DNA of 64,000 nt. Source: Bacteroidales bacterium (GTDB lineage: Bacteria > Bacteroidota > Bacteroidia > Bacteroidales > Bacteroidaceae). Location: NCBI GenBank assembly GCA_015060965.1, contig SUXN01000005.1, positions 32,530-96,529 on the forward strand, given 5' to 3'. This document shows, in pieces, positions 55,773-63,869 of the stretch. The position numbers and the translations under genes are program-made. Below the pieces are notes generated by a model, which did no database searches, was not told the origin of the DNA, and saw nothing but the letters and a program-made list of their open reading frames with translations. The stretch's first letter is position 1; each line of letters opens with the position of its first letter.

Positions 55773-56162
55773 TTAACCGATAATTTCCTTAACTACTAAC
55801 TCTGTGAACTGCTGACGGTGACCGTTAAGTTTGCGGTAACCCTTGCGACGACGCTTGTGGAAAACAAGCACCTTGTCACCCTTAACCAATGTAGGGTCGA
55901 TAGTGCGTGTTGTAACGATGTTCTGACCGTCCTTAGACTTACGAACAATCTTCATCTCACGAACATTGCCGATATAGCAAACTACCTTGGCACCCTCTAC
56001 TGTAGGAGCACCTACAGTCACTGCACCGTCATTATCCAACAACAACACGCGGTCAAACTCCACTGTTGTGTCATTCTGAGCACCCTTGATGTGGTGCACG
56101 AACAGCTTCTTACCAGCCTCAGCCTTGAACTGCTGTCCATTAATCTCAACAATTGCGTACAT
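55773..56162 (-). CDS. rplU: 50S ribosomal protein L21 with an unusual internal insertion
   Basis: A 129-residue L21: [20 protein letters not shown] at the start and [20 protein letters not shown] plus [16 protein letters not shown] at the end are the standard family ends. Between VVCYI and LVKGD there are about 25 extra residues ([20 protein letters not shown], then TTRTIDPT); L21 in E. coli is 103 residues and, from memory, about 105 in Bacteroides. The extra segment is in frame and basic, so a real insertion is more likely than an assembly error. It binds 23S rRNA near domain V. A leader of ~85 bases precedes it with a TATCTTTG box at 56250-56257. Confidence 0.95.
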   Translation of the reverse strand: MYAIVEINGQQFKAEAGKKLFVHHIKGAQNDTTVEFDRVLLLDNDGAVTVGAPTVEGAKVVCYIGNVREMKIVRKSKDGQNIVTTRTIDPTLVKGDKVLVFHKRRRKGYRKLNGHRQQFTELVVKEIIG

Positions 56163-56249
56163 TTAATTAATCGCTTTTATTGTGAATTCCGCGAGGTGCG
56201 TCCCCTTCGTGAGCACGTCTTCCTCAACCCCTACGGACTAAATCGGGTG

Positions 56250-56257
56250 CAAAGATA
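56250..56257 (-). promoter_or_regulatory. -7 box of the rplU-rpmA operon
   Basis: Minus-strand TATCTTTG, 88 bases before the rplU start; a minus-strand TTG at 56274-56276 is somewhat close. Confidence 0.5.
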
Positions 56258-56352
56258 GCAAATATTTTTTGTTCAAGGAAACTTTTCCACAAATATTTTA
56301 TCACACCGCAAGTTCCTGTCCGGGGACTGTAGGATTTTACACCACGACAAAA

Positions 56353-56385
56353 AGCACAAGCGCACCTTAACGGTGCGCTTGTGCT
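56353..56385 (-). terminator. Terminator of the ftsK-lolA-trxB group
   Basis: Perfect 14-bp stem AGCACAAGCGCACC/GGTGCGCTTGTGCT followed on the minus strand by TTTTTG, 18 bases past the trxB stop. Confidence 0.88.
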
Positions 56386-56402
56386 ATACCATAGCCACCT
56401 TA

Positions 56403-57344
56403 TTACATATTAGAAAGGTAGCGCTCTGCCTCCATTGCAGCTCGACAGCCACTGGCGGCAGCGTTGATTGCCTGACGGTAGTGAGGATCGGCAACGTCAC
56501 CGGCAACGAACACACCGGGAACAACTGTCTTCACACCGCTTGCATCGGCAGGAACAAAGTAACCGGTCTCATCGGTCTTGAGGTACTTCTTGAAAACATC
56601 GCTGTTAGGCTTGTGACCGATAGCAAGGAAGAAACCATCAATGGCGATATCGTAACGCTTTTCATCAGCCTCACCCTTACGCGATACAAGATGGGCGCCC
56701 TCTACTCCATTCTCGCCGAAAAGACCTTCGGTGTTATGCTCAAAGAGCACCTCAATCTTTGGATTCGCAAGAGTGCGGTCCTGCATAGCCTTTGAAGCAC
56801 GCAGATAAGGCTTGCGCACGATAAGATACACCTTTGCCGCAAGAGAAGCGAGATAGTTGGCCTCTTCACAGGCTGTATCACCGCCACCTACAACAGCGAC
56901 AACCTTCTTGCGATAGAAGAATCCGTCACAAGTAGCACATGCGCTCACACCCATTCCCTGATACTTGATTTCATCGGGCAAGCCGAGATATTTTGCAGCA
57001 GCACCCGTAGCCACAATAACGGTATCAGCCTCAACAACGCTGCCGTCATCAAGTGTCACCTTATATGGCAACGACTCAAAATCCACGTCAACCACACTTC
57101 CTGAACGGACATCCGCACCCACGTTGATTGCCTGCTGACGCATATTGTCCATAAGCTCGGGACCGGTTATACCCTGAGGAAAACCGGGAAAATTCTCTAT
57201 TACAGTTGTCTGTGTCAACTGACCACCGGGCTGCATACCTTCAATAAGCACCGGTGACAAGTTCGCACGTGACGCATAAATTGCAGCTGTATAGCCCGCA
57301 GGGCCTGAGCCGATAACCAAACATTTTGTTCTATCCATAATCAT
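56403..57344 (-). CDS. trxB: Thioredoxin reductase
   Basis: A 313-residue low-molecular-weight flavoprotein that passes electrons from NADPH to thioredoxin. FAD motif LVIGSGPAGYTAAIYASRAN, redox site SACATCDGFFYRKK (CxxC), NADPH motif VVGGGDTACEEANYLASLA, and the C-terminal FAD motif GVFVAGDVADPHYRQAINAA are all present. It starts 10 bases after the LolA-like gene. The order ftsK-lolA-trxB is, from memory, conserved in Bacteroidales. Confidence 0.97.
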   Translation of the reverse strand: MIMDRTKCLVIGSGPAGYTAAIYASRANLSPVLIEGMQPGGQLTQTTVIENFPGFPQGITGPELMDNMRQQAINVGADVRSGSVVDVDFESLPYKVTLDDGSVVEADTVIVATGAAAKYLGLPDEIKYQGMGVSACATCDGFFYRKKVVAVVGGGDTACEEANYLASLAAKVYLIVRKPYLRASKAMQDRTLANPKIEVLFEHNTEGLFGENGVEGAHLVSRKGEADEKRYDIAIDGFFLAIGHKPNSDVFKKYLKTDETGYFVPADASGVKTVVPGVFVAGDVADPHYRQAINAAASGCRAAMEAERYLSNM

Positions 57345-57354
57345 ATTTTAAAAA

Positions 57355-57975
57355 TTATCTCATATCTATTATCTCAGCAGTGGGAAATGCATTTACAGGA
57401 CATTCATAATCCTTGTCACCGAAACTGCATTTTGCCACATAATTATTAAGGAAAACCTCTACCCTACCTTGCGAAGGCATATAGATAAACAAGCTCTGCA
57501 GACGCGCACTCTTCTTCTCTATCGCCAGTTCAATTTTCCCGATCTCCTCCTCGGCATCTCCTGCCGTAAGAACGACTACAGCCGAAGGACCCTTGTCTAC
57601 AAGAGACAATGCATAGTTTGTCCTGTATCTTTCCATTATATAAAGAGGTGAAAGGTTCTGAGCCTCCTCGGAGTCGGCATCAGTTATATACACCTCATCG
57701 ATATCCTTCATATAGCTCCACTGCACCTTACCGTCGCACCACACCTTCATATTCTCCATGACCAGAGAATAGCGGTCATTATCCAACTTCATTGTACCGT
57801 TGTCGCTGTACACGATAACATCATCGTCATCATATACGGTGTAATCATAATCCATCTGCACAGCTGCATCGGACTTGATGACCGCAACAGCCTTGTCAAG
57901 CATGGCCGCAGCACCATTCTGTGCTACCGCAAAAAGCGGGAAAAGCGCAAAAAGCAGAATTACAATCCTTTTCAT
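57355..57975 (-). CDS. LolA-like outer-membrane lipoprotein carrier protein
   Basis: A 206-residue periplasmic protein with signal peptide MKRIVILLFALFPLFAVAQ (the adjacent ATG at 57978 is an alternative). The mature part fits the LolA/LolB-like fold of Bacteroidetes: an early helix (AAAMLDKAVAVIKSDAAVQM), then an open beta sheet (YTVYDDDDVIVYSDNGTMKL, YSLVMENMKVWCDGKVQWSY), with the family's W-x-Y-D-E-V pattern close to YITD. It probably escorts lipoproteins across the periplasm. It starts 15 bases after ftsK and 10 before trxB. Confidence 0.82.
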   Translation of the reverse strand: MKRIVILLFALFPLFAVAQNGAAAMLDKAVAVIKSDAAVQMDYDYTVYDDDDVIVYSDNGTMKLDNDRYSLVMENMKVWCDGKVQWSYMKDIDEVYITDADSEEAQNLSPLYIMERYRTNYALSLVDKGPSAVVVLTAGDAEEEIGKIELAIEKKSARLQSLFIYMPSQGRVEVFLNNYVAKCSFGDKDYECPVNAFPTAEIIDMR

Positions 57976-57990
57976 CATCCACAATTTTCC

Positions 57991-60492
57991 TTACAAAAGA
58001 CTCTTCAAACGGAACTCCAGGTCGGCCTCGTCGGCACATAGCACCTGACGCGGCTTGCTACCCTCCTGTTCACCGACTATACCCGTACGGCACAACTGGT
58101 CCATAATACGCCCGGCACGGTTGAAACCAATCTCCAACTTACGTTGTATAAGTGACGTAGAACCGTGCTGTGCAAGCACAACTATACGCGCAGCCTCAGC
58201 AAACAAAGGATCGAGTTTATCGAGGCTCACATCACCACGCATACCACCGCCTTCACCGCCAGCTTCACCGCTATCATCAGGCTCCGGCAGGATATAAGCC
58301 TGCAGATAACCCTGCTGTTTGGCGATATGCGCACACACACGCTCCACCTCCTTTGTCTCCACCAATGCACACTGCACACGCACCGGATCATTTCCGGCCA
58401 GGAAGAGCATATCACCCCTACCCTGCAACTGGTTTGCGCCCGAGCGGTCAAGGATTGTACGCGAGTCGATTGCCGATATCACACGGAAAGCCATACGGGC
58501 AGGGAAGTTCGCCTTGATGGTACCGGTAATGATATTCGTCGTAGGACGCTGTGTCGCAATAATCATGTGGATACCCACGGCACGCGCCTTCTGCGCGATA
58601 CGTGCTATCGGTTGTTCAACCTCGCGGCCTGCGGTCATCATCAGATCACCATACTCGTCAATAATCACAACGATATATGGCATAAAGCGGTGTCCCAATG
58701 TAGGCAGCAACTCTTTGTTGAGGAACTTCGCATTATACTCCTTTACCGAACGCACCGATGCAAGTTGCAACAGTTTATACCGGTTATCCATTTCAACACA
58801 CAGAGACTTGAGCGTACGCACCACCCTGTTGACATCGGTAATGATAGGTTCATCCTCACCTTCGAGTTTTGCAAGGAAGTGCTTCTCGAGCACACCGTAA
58901 AGACTCAACTCCACCATTTTGGGGTCAACCATAACAAACTTGAGATAAGCAGGATGCATCTTGTAGAGCAACGAGGTTATGATTGCATTAAGACCTACGG
59001 ACTTACCCATACCCGTCGCACCGGCGACAAGCAAGTGAGGCATCTTGGCCATATCAACCATGTAAACCTCATTAGAAATGGTTTTACCCAAAGCCAAAGG
59101 CAATTCCATATCAGTCTCTTTGTACTTGCGGCTATTCAGCAGCGAGACCATAGGCACAATCTGCTTGTGGGCATTAGGGACCTCGATACCGACCGTACCC
59201 TTGCCTGGGATAGGAGCCACGATACGTATACAGAGCGCAGAGAGGCTCATTGCAATATCATCCTCAAGATTACGTATCTTCATAATCCTGACACCGGGAG
59301 CCGGAGTAACCTCATATAGTGTGATTGTCGGGCCGACCGTTGCCTTGATAGAGCTGATCTCTATTCCGAAGTTACGGAGCACCTCAACAATCTTGTTTGC
59401 ATTCTTCGCCTGCTCGTCACGGTCAATAGCCTGGGCCGTCTGCTCATACTCCTCAAGCAAGTCAAGGGTAGGAGGTTTGTAATAGCTCAATTCATCCTTG
59501 GGGTTTATCGGACGAATCATATCGCCGCCCATATCCACATCGCCCTCGGCCTTCTCCACCTCCATAGAGAGCCCGTCATCCCCTGTCTGAACAGTCTCTG
59601 ACGCCACCTTCCTTGACATATCATCGAACTTTGCAGCAAGTTCATCATCTTCAGACACAGCCGGTTCTTCAGGTATCTCTATAACAACACCACCGGTTGC
59701 ATCATCACCGCTGTCATCGCCATTTTCTTCATCTTCATCACAATCATCTTCATCATCACCATCTGCATACTCCTCTTCCTCAAGGTCATCACCAGCCTCC
59801 TCGTCATACTCTTCCTCCTCACACTCCTCTTCGGGCACACCACCCTTTCTCAACGGACCTCGCTCGACAGTAAACTTTTTCTGCAACCAGGGAATAGTCT
59901 CTTTTGTCGCATATATCATAAAGAAGAGCAGTATCAGCACAAGCACAAGCGCCACACCTACGACTCCGCAATACTCCTGGATACTTTCAAGAAGCAGATA
60001 TCCATGTTTTCCTCCGGGAGAGACGAAACCCGAACCGACACCTTCTCCAAAGACAAACGAGAAGAAGAGCGAAAACCACACCATAGCTGTCAGTATCATT
60101 ATCGTCCATCGGCGTATCTTGAGTTCACAAATACGCATGAGACCGATAGCCCAAAGTACCACAAGCGGGAAAAGCAATACTGCAGCCCATCCAAAGCACC
60201 CGTTCACCAGATAATGAGCAAGCAATGCACCACCACGGCCCGAGCTGTTGGCCGCAACCGCATTGCCACCTGCAAGGACCTCTTCCACAGCACTCTGGTC
60301 GGCTCCACCGACAGAGAAGAACGAGATAAAAGAGCTCAAGAGGAAAACCGCGAAAGCCACAAGCACCACACCGACAACAAACTGAGTCTTCGGGTTGGCA
60401 AGAAAATCCGTTACAATCCTACAGTTCCTCTTTATTTTAGCAAAAAAGCCATCCCCCTTTTTATCAATCTTTTTCTTTTTATTATTACTCAT
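57991..60492 (-). CDS. ftsK: DNA translocase FtsK/SpoIIIE
   Basis: An 833-residue septal DNA pump. Four TM segments lie in residues ~35-210 (VVLVAFAVFLLSSFISFF; LLFPLVVLWAIGLMRI; IMILTAMVWFSLFFSFVF; VGVALVLVLILLFFMIY). A very acidic linker (~225-300, runs of Glu and Asp) joins them to the motor: Walker A VAGATGMGKSVGLNAI, Walker B YIVVIIDEYGDLMM, and the conserved ARAVGIHMIIATQRPTTNII. The C-terminal gamma winged helix (STSLIQRKLEIGFNRAGRIM) would read KOPS-like polarity sites. It clears DNA from the closing septum and aids dimer resolution. Confidence 0.96.
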   Translation of the reverse strand: MSNNKKKKIDKKGDGFFAKIKRNCRIVTDFLANPKTQFVVGVVLVAFAVFLLSSFISFFSVGGADQSAVEEVLAGGNAVAANSSGRGGALLAHYLVNGCFGWAAVLLFPLVVLWAIGLMRICELKIRRWTIMILTAMVWFSLFFSFVFGEGVGSGFVSPGGKHGYLLLESIQEYCGVVGVALVLVLILLFFMIYATKETIPWLQKKFTVERGPLRKGGVPEEECEEEEYDEEAGDDLEEEEYADGDDEDDCDEDEENGDDSGDDATGGVVIEIPEEPAVSEDDELAAKFDDMSRKVASETVQTGDDGLSMEVEKAEGDVDMGGDMIRPINPKDELSYYKPPTLDLLEEYEQTAQAIDRDEQAKNANKIVEVLRNFGIEISSIKATVGPTITLYEVTPAPGVRIMKIRNLEDDIAMSLSALCIRIVAPIPGKGTVGIEVPNAHKQIVPMVSLLNSRKYKETDMELPLALGKTISNEVYMVDMAKMPHLLVAGATGMGKSVGLNAIITSLLYKMHPAYLKFVMVDPKMVELSLYGVLEKHFLAKLEGEDEPIITDVNRVVRTLKSLCVEMDNRYKLLQLASVRSVKEYNAKFLNKELLPTLGHRFMPYIVVIIDEYGDLMMTAGREVEQPIARIAQKARAVGIHMIIATQRPTTNIITGTIKANFPARMAFRVISAIDSRTILDRSGANQLQGRGDMLFLAGNDPVRVQCALVETKEVERVCAHIAKQQGYLQAYILPEPDDSGEAGGEGGGMRGDVSLDKLDPLFAEAARIVVLAQHGSTSLIQRKLEIGFNRAGRIMDQLCRTGIVGEQEGSKPRQVLCADEADLEFRLKSLL

Positions 60493-60856
60493 ACGTATAT
60501 AAATCGCATCAAAACATTAATACAAAACCCCTTACAAAGACCTGACACACTTACCTGACAAAGTTTACGCATATAAGGGGAATTTACGAACGCAAATATA
60601 CAAACAAACGAGCAATATAAGCAAAGTTTACTTTGAGATTTCACAGCGGAAACGCAAAATCATCGTTGCTTGCGAGGCCGAAGCCATAGCGCCGGTCGCG
60701 ACTGCCGAATCTCCGGTTTCTCAAATGCGTGCGGCTTACCACCCAAAATCCCATATTTGCGGTTAACCGCAAATATACGAAAAAAAGTGAATACTACAGA
60801 CCCGTTCCTATGTCATTTTTTTGTAACTTCGCGGCAAACTACAAAAGTCATAAAAG
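60493..60856. promoter_or_regulatory. Divergent ftsK/DUF5063 intergenic region with promoter and a perfect palindrome
   Basis: 364 bases. For ftsK (minus): TATATTTG at 60593-60600 with TTTG at 60622-60625 (21-base spacer). At 60753-60776 there is a perfect 24-bp palindrome centred on GGTTAACC whose right arm includes a second minus-strand TATATTTG (60770-60777). For the plus gene only TAACTTCG at 60822-60829 is seen. The middle (60655-60750) is GC-rich without a gene. Confidence 0.55.
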
Positions 60857-61402
60857 ATGAGCGAGAAAGAAGATATCGTATTTTCACGCAATACCGTCGA
60901 ATTCGTCACCGTCGCTGCAGAATTCTGCGCATACATAGAGAGAGCAAATGAGCACACAAGGAAAGAGTTCATAGAGACACTCCTGAAACTGCTTCCACTG
61001 CTTTACCTCAAGGCACTTATGCTGCCGGAGGAGGAACGTCTCAACGAAGATGACCTCGAAGATTTTGTAACAGAAGACAGCTATGAGGTCCTGCGCATGA
61101 CAATATTCGACCTGCTCACCGACAAGGACAGCTACCTTGACGTCTTTGTTGCGGACATGAAATACAGTGACACCCCTGTAACAAAGAGCATATCAGAAGA
61201 TCTGGCAGACATCTATCAGGACATAAAGAACTTCGTATGTCTGTTCCGCCTTGGCATAAACGAGACAATGCATGACGCCATTATTGAATGCAAGGAACAT
61301 TTCACCCAATATTGGGGACAGACACTCGTGAATACAATGCGTGCACTGCATGACGCAAGATACAACACAAACGACGAAGAGCCGGAGGAGGACAATGAGT
61401 AA
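60857..61402 (+). CDS. DUF5063 family protein
   Basis: A 181-residue acidic, all-helical cytoplasmic protein: VAAEFCAYIERANEHTRKEF early, LLPLLYLKALMLPEEERLNE in the middle, and DIKNFVCLFRLGINETMHDA later. It looks like the DUF5063 family of Bacteroidetes, for which I know no function. The next gene (3'-5' exonuclease) overlaps its last 8 bases, so the two are translated together, and an rRNA methyltransferase follows; this hints at a role in RNA metabolism, but only through position. Confidence 0.75.
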   Translation: MSEKEDIVFSRNTVEFVTVAAEFCAYIERANEHTRKEFIETLLKLLPLLYLKALMLPEEERLNEDDLEDFVTEDSYEVLRMTIFDLLTDKDSYLDVFVADMKYSDTPVTKSISEDLADIYQDIKNFVCLFRLGINETMHDAIIECKEHFTQYWGQTLVNTMRALHDARYNTNDEEPEEDNE

Positions 61403-61976
61403 TTACAGCGCACACATCGAGAAAAGCGAGATAAGCGGGATGCCGACAGTAGCGTTCGAGGGACGTATAATCACCATCGACACCGTCGCGGACACCGACA
61501 AGGCTGTAAAGGCCCTGTCAAACGAGACGTTTCTGGGCATCGACACCGAGACACGTCCTTCGTTCCGCAAAGGCGTACAGCACGAAGTCTCACTCATACA
61601 GTTATCGACAGCCGACACCTGCTTTCTCATCAGGCTCAACCGCGTTGGCATCCCCGATTCCCTGATATCGCTTCTTGAGAATCAGGAGATAACAAAAATA
61701 GGCCTTTCGCTGCATGATGATTACCAGGCGCTCTGCCGACGCCGGGAATTCAAGGCCGGAGGCTTCTTCGACCTGCAGAAACATGTGGGCGAATTCGGCA
61801 TTGAAGAAAAGAGCCTGCAAAAGATCTTCGCCATCGTCTTCGGCAAGCGCATATCAAAAAGCCAGCAGCTCACGAACTGGGAGAACGATGTCCTCACCGA
61901 CAAGCAGAAGCTATACGCTGCTACCGACGCATGGGCATGCCTTGAGATATACAACAGATTAGAACAAACCAAATAA
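61395..61976 (+). CDS. DEDDy 3'-5' exonuclease domain protein
   Basis: A 193-residue protein starting at the ATG at 61395, which overlaps the previous gene by 8 bases. The catalytic acids are in FLGIDTETRPSF (DxE), GLSLHDDYQAL and YAATDAWACLEIY (YxxxD), so it belongs to the RNase D/WRN-like DEDDy group. It consists of the nuclease domain alone, without the HRDC domains of RNase D. Likely trims RNA or DNA 3' ends; the substrate is unknown. An RlmI-type methyltransferase starts 7 bases later. Confidence 0.9.
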   Translation: MSNYSAHIEKSEISGMPTVAFEGRIITIDTVADTDKAVKALSNETFLGIDTETRPSFRKGVQHEVSLIQLSTADTCFLIRLNRVGIPDSLISLLENQEITKIGLSLHDDYQALCRRREFKAGGFFDLQKHVGEFGIEEKSLQKIFAIVFGKRISKSQQLTNWENDVLTDKQKLYAATDAWACLEIYNRLEQTK

Positions 61977-61983
61977 GCATAAA

Positions 61984-63165
61984 ATGGAAAAAGCCGTCAT
62001 TCTTAAACGAGGCAAAGAAGAGTCACTGCGCCGCTATCACCCCTGGATATTCTCAGGCGCCATCCAACGCATCGAAGGCAAGCCTGAAGAGGGCGACGTG
62101 GTAACAGTATACACCAATGACCGCGAGTTCATAGCACGCGGACACGTGCAGGTGGGCAGCATCGCCGTCAGAGTACTCACATTTAAGGACGAGCCGGTAG
62201 ACCAGAAATTCTGGGAAGCGCGCATAGCCACCGCATACGACCTTCGCGAAAGGACAGGAATATCCTCACGTGAGGACAACAATACCTACCGCCTTGTACA
62301 CGGCGAGGGCGACAACCTCCCCGGTCTCATCATTGACATGTACGGTGACACAGCCGTAATGCAGGCCCACAGCGTAGGAATGCACGTGAACCGCATGGAT
62401 ATTGCCGAGGCCGTAAAGAAGATAATGGGCGACAAGGTAAAGAACATATATTACAAATCGGACACCACCCTGCCCTACAAGGCCGACATAAACAAGGATA
62501 ACGGATATATCATGGGTGGCAACGCCGAGTGTATCTCAACAGAATACGGGCTCAAGTTCCATATTGACTGGCTGCGCGGACAGAAGACCGGATTCTTTGT
62601 CGACCAGCGCGAGAACCGTTCATTGCTCGAGAAGTACGCCAAGGGACGCAAGTTGCTCAACATGTTCTGCTACACAGGCGGCTTCTCAATCTACGCCCTG
62701 CGCGGCGGCGCCGAGATAGTACACTCCGTGGACAGTTCTTCAAAGGCCATTGATCTGACAAATGCCAATGCCGAGCTGAACTTCCCCGGCGACACACGCC
62801 ACACGGCATATGCCGAGGACGCATTCGATTTTCTCGACCGTATGGGGAATAACTACAACCTCATCATCCTTGACCCTCCTGCGTTCGCCAAGCACCGCGA
62901 CAGCCTGCGCAATGCCCTCATAGGCTACCGCCGACTCAACGCAAAGGCAATAGAGAAGATTCAGCCGGGAGGCATCCTGTTCACATTCTCATGTTCACAG
63001 GTAGTGAGCAAAGAGAATTTCCGCACAGCCGTGTTCACTGCCGCAGCAATGGCAAAGCGCAACGTACGCATACTTCACCAGCTGACACAGCCGGCCGATC
63101 ACCCAGTGAACATCTATCACCCAGAGGGCGAATACCTCAAAGGATTGGTACTGTACGTGGAATAA
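61984..63165 (+). CDS. rlmI: Class I rRNA (cytosine-C5) methyltransferase, RlmI type
   Basis: A 393-residue protein with an N-terminal PUA RNA-binding domain (residues ~1-75: KRGKEESLRRYHPWIFSGAI) and a Rossmann methyltransferase: FFVDQRENRSLLEKYAKGRK, LLNMFCYTGGFSIYALRGGA (AdoMet motif I), VDSSSKAIDLTNANAELNF, IILDPPAFAKHRDSL and FTFSCSQVVSKENFR with the catalytic Cys. In E. coli RlmI makes m5C1962 of 23S rRNA. Family is sure; the exact target is inferred. Last gene of the DUF5063-exonuclease-rlmI group. Confidence 0.92.
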   Translation: MEKAVILKRGKEESLRRYHPWIFSGAIQRIEGKPEEGDVVTVYTNDREFIARGHVQVGSIAVRVLTFKDEPVDQKFWEARIATAYDLRERTGISSREDNNTYRLVHGEGDNLPGLIIDMYGDTAVMQAHSVGMHVNRMDIAEAVKKIMGDKVKNIYYKSDTTLPYKADINKDNGYIMGGNAECISTEYGLKFHIDWLRGQKTGFFVDQRENRSLLEKYAKGRKLLNMFCYTGGFSIYALRGGAEIVHSVDSSSKAIDLTNANAELNFPGDTRHTAYAEDAFDFLDRMGNNYNLIILDPPAFAKHRDSLRNALIGYRRLNAKAIEKIQPGGILFTFSCSQVVSKENFRTAVFTAAAMAKRNVRILHQLTQPADHPVNIYHPEGEYLKGLVLYVE

Positions 63166-63185
63166 AAAATTGAGCGCGATTTTTT

Positions 63186-63371
63186 ATCGACGAGTTTTTT
63201 GCAACAGAAAAACGAGTCAATAAAACAGATATCGACGAGTTTTTTGCGACAAAAAAAAACGAGTCAATAAAACAAATATCGACGAGTTTTTGCAAATAGT
63301 CGCACGAAGGGCAGACAAAGATTGCCCCGTGCAGGTTTGCTATAAAAAAAACGAGTCAATGAACAATAAAA
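63186..63371. repeat. Short tandem repeats with an embedded hairpin
   Basis: Two near-identical units of 45 and 47 bases (63186-63230 and 63231-63277) read ATCGACGAGTTTTTTGC, a short spacer, AAAAACGAGTCAATAAAAC, then ARAT. A third unit starts at 63278, is broken after ~20 bases by an insert holding a GCACG/CGTGC-GGGCA/TGCCC hairpin (63302-63333), and resumes at about 63344 with AAAAACGAGTCAAT. No gene is visible. Confidence 0.7.
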
Positions 63372-63470
63372 CTAAAGGAACATGGCATCGCCCCATTCAG
63401 GTCGATGTCATGTTTTTATTTTCACAGCACACCCACAGAAAGCAAAATTTCAAAAATAAGCAGCAAACAT

Positions 63471-63501
63471 TTTGCCATAAAGAAAAGATTTATTACCTTT
63501 G
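63471..63501 (+). promoter_or_regulatory. Promoter of rpmE2
   Basis: TTTG (63471-63474), exactly 19 bases, TACCTTTG (63494-63501): a full match to the housekeeping promoter, leaving a leader of ~55 bases. Confidence 0.82.
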
Positions 63502-63563
63502 CACCTCGAAAGCCATTACACTACATTTGTTACCAGCAAATAAAAATTAAAAACAATACGATA

Positions 63564-63818
63564 ATGAAAAAAGATCTTCATCCAGCATCATATCGCCCTG
63601 TTGTCTTCAAGGACATGTCAAACGGCGATTGCTTCCTTTCACAGTCAACTTGCAACACAAAGGAGACCATTGAGTTCGAGGGCGAGACTTACCCATTGGT
63701 AAAGCTTGAGATTTCCAACACATCTCACCCATTCTACACAGGTAAGGCTAAGCTTGTCGATACAGCAGGTCGCGTTGACAAGTTCATGAGCCGTTACAGC
63801 AAGACTTTGAAGAAGTAA
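63564..63818 (+). CDS. rpmE2: 50S ribosomal protein L31 type B
   Basis: An 84-residue L31. The start [20 protein letters not shown] and the segment [20 protein letters not shown] with [11 protein letters not shown] at the end are diagnostic. It is the zinc-free (type B) form: the CxxC of type A is absent. In many bacteria type B proteins replace type A when zinc is scarce, but Bacteroidales often have this form as their only L31. A strong promoter and terminator flank it. Confidence 0.97.
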   Translation: MKKDLHPASYRPVVFKDMSNGDCFLSQSTCNTKETIEFEGETYPLVKLEISNTSHPFYTGKAKLVDTAGRVDKFMSRYSKTLKK

Positions 63819-63835
63819 GCAGGTAACAAAAAGCA

Positions 63836-63869
63836 TAAAAGGTGTATGTCACACGACATACACCTTTTT
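63836..63869 (+). terminator. Terminator of rpmE2
   Basis: Perfect stem AAAAGGTGTATGTC/GACATACACCTTTT around ACAC with a TTTTTT tail, 18 bases past the stop codon. Confidence 0.9.

Noticed and set aside
58165..59319. Long plus-strand open frame (384 codons) opposite ftsK
   Set aside because: It lies fully inside the motor domain of ftsK, has no recognisable family features and is rich in His, Arg and Thr as expected of an antisense shadow.
63186..63371. CRISPR array
   Set aside because: There are only two to three units, adjacent without unique spacers of constant length, and no cas genes nearby.
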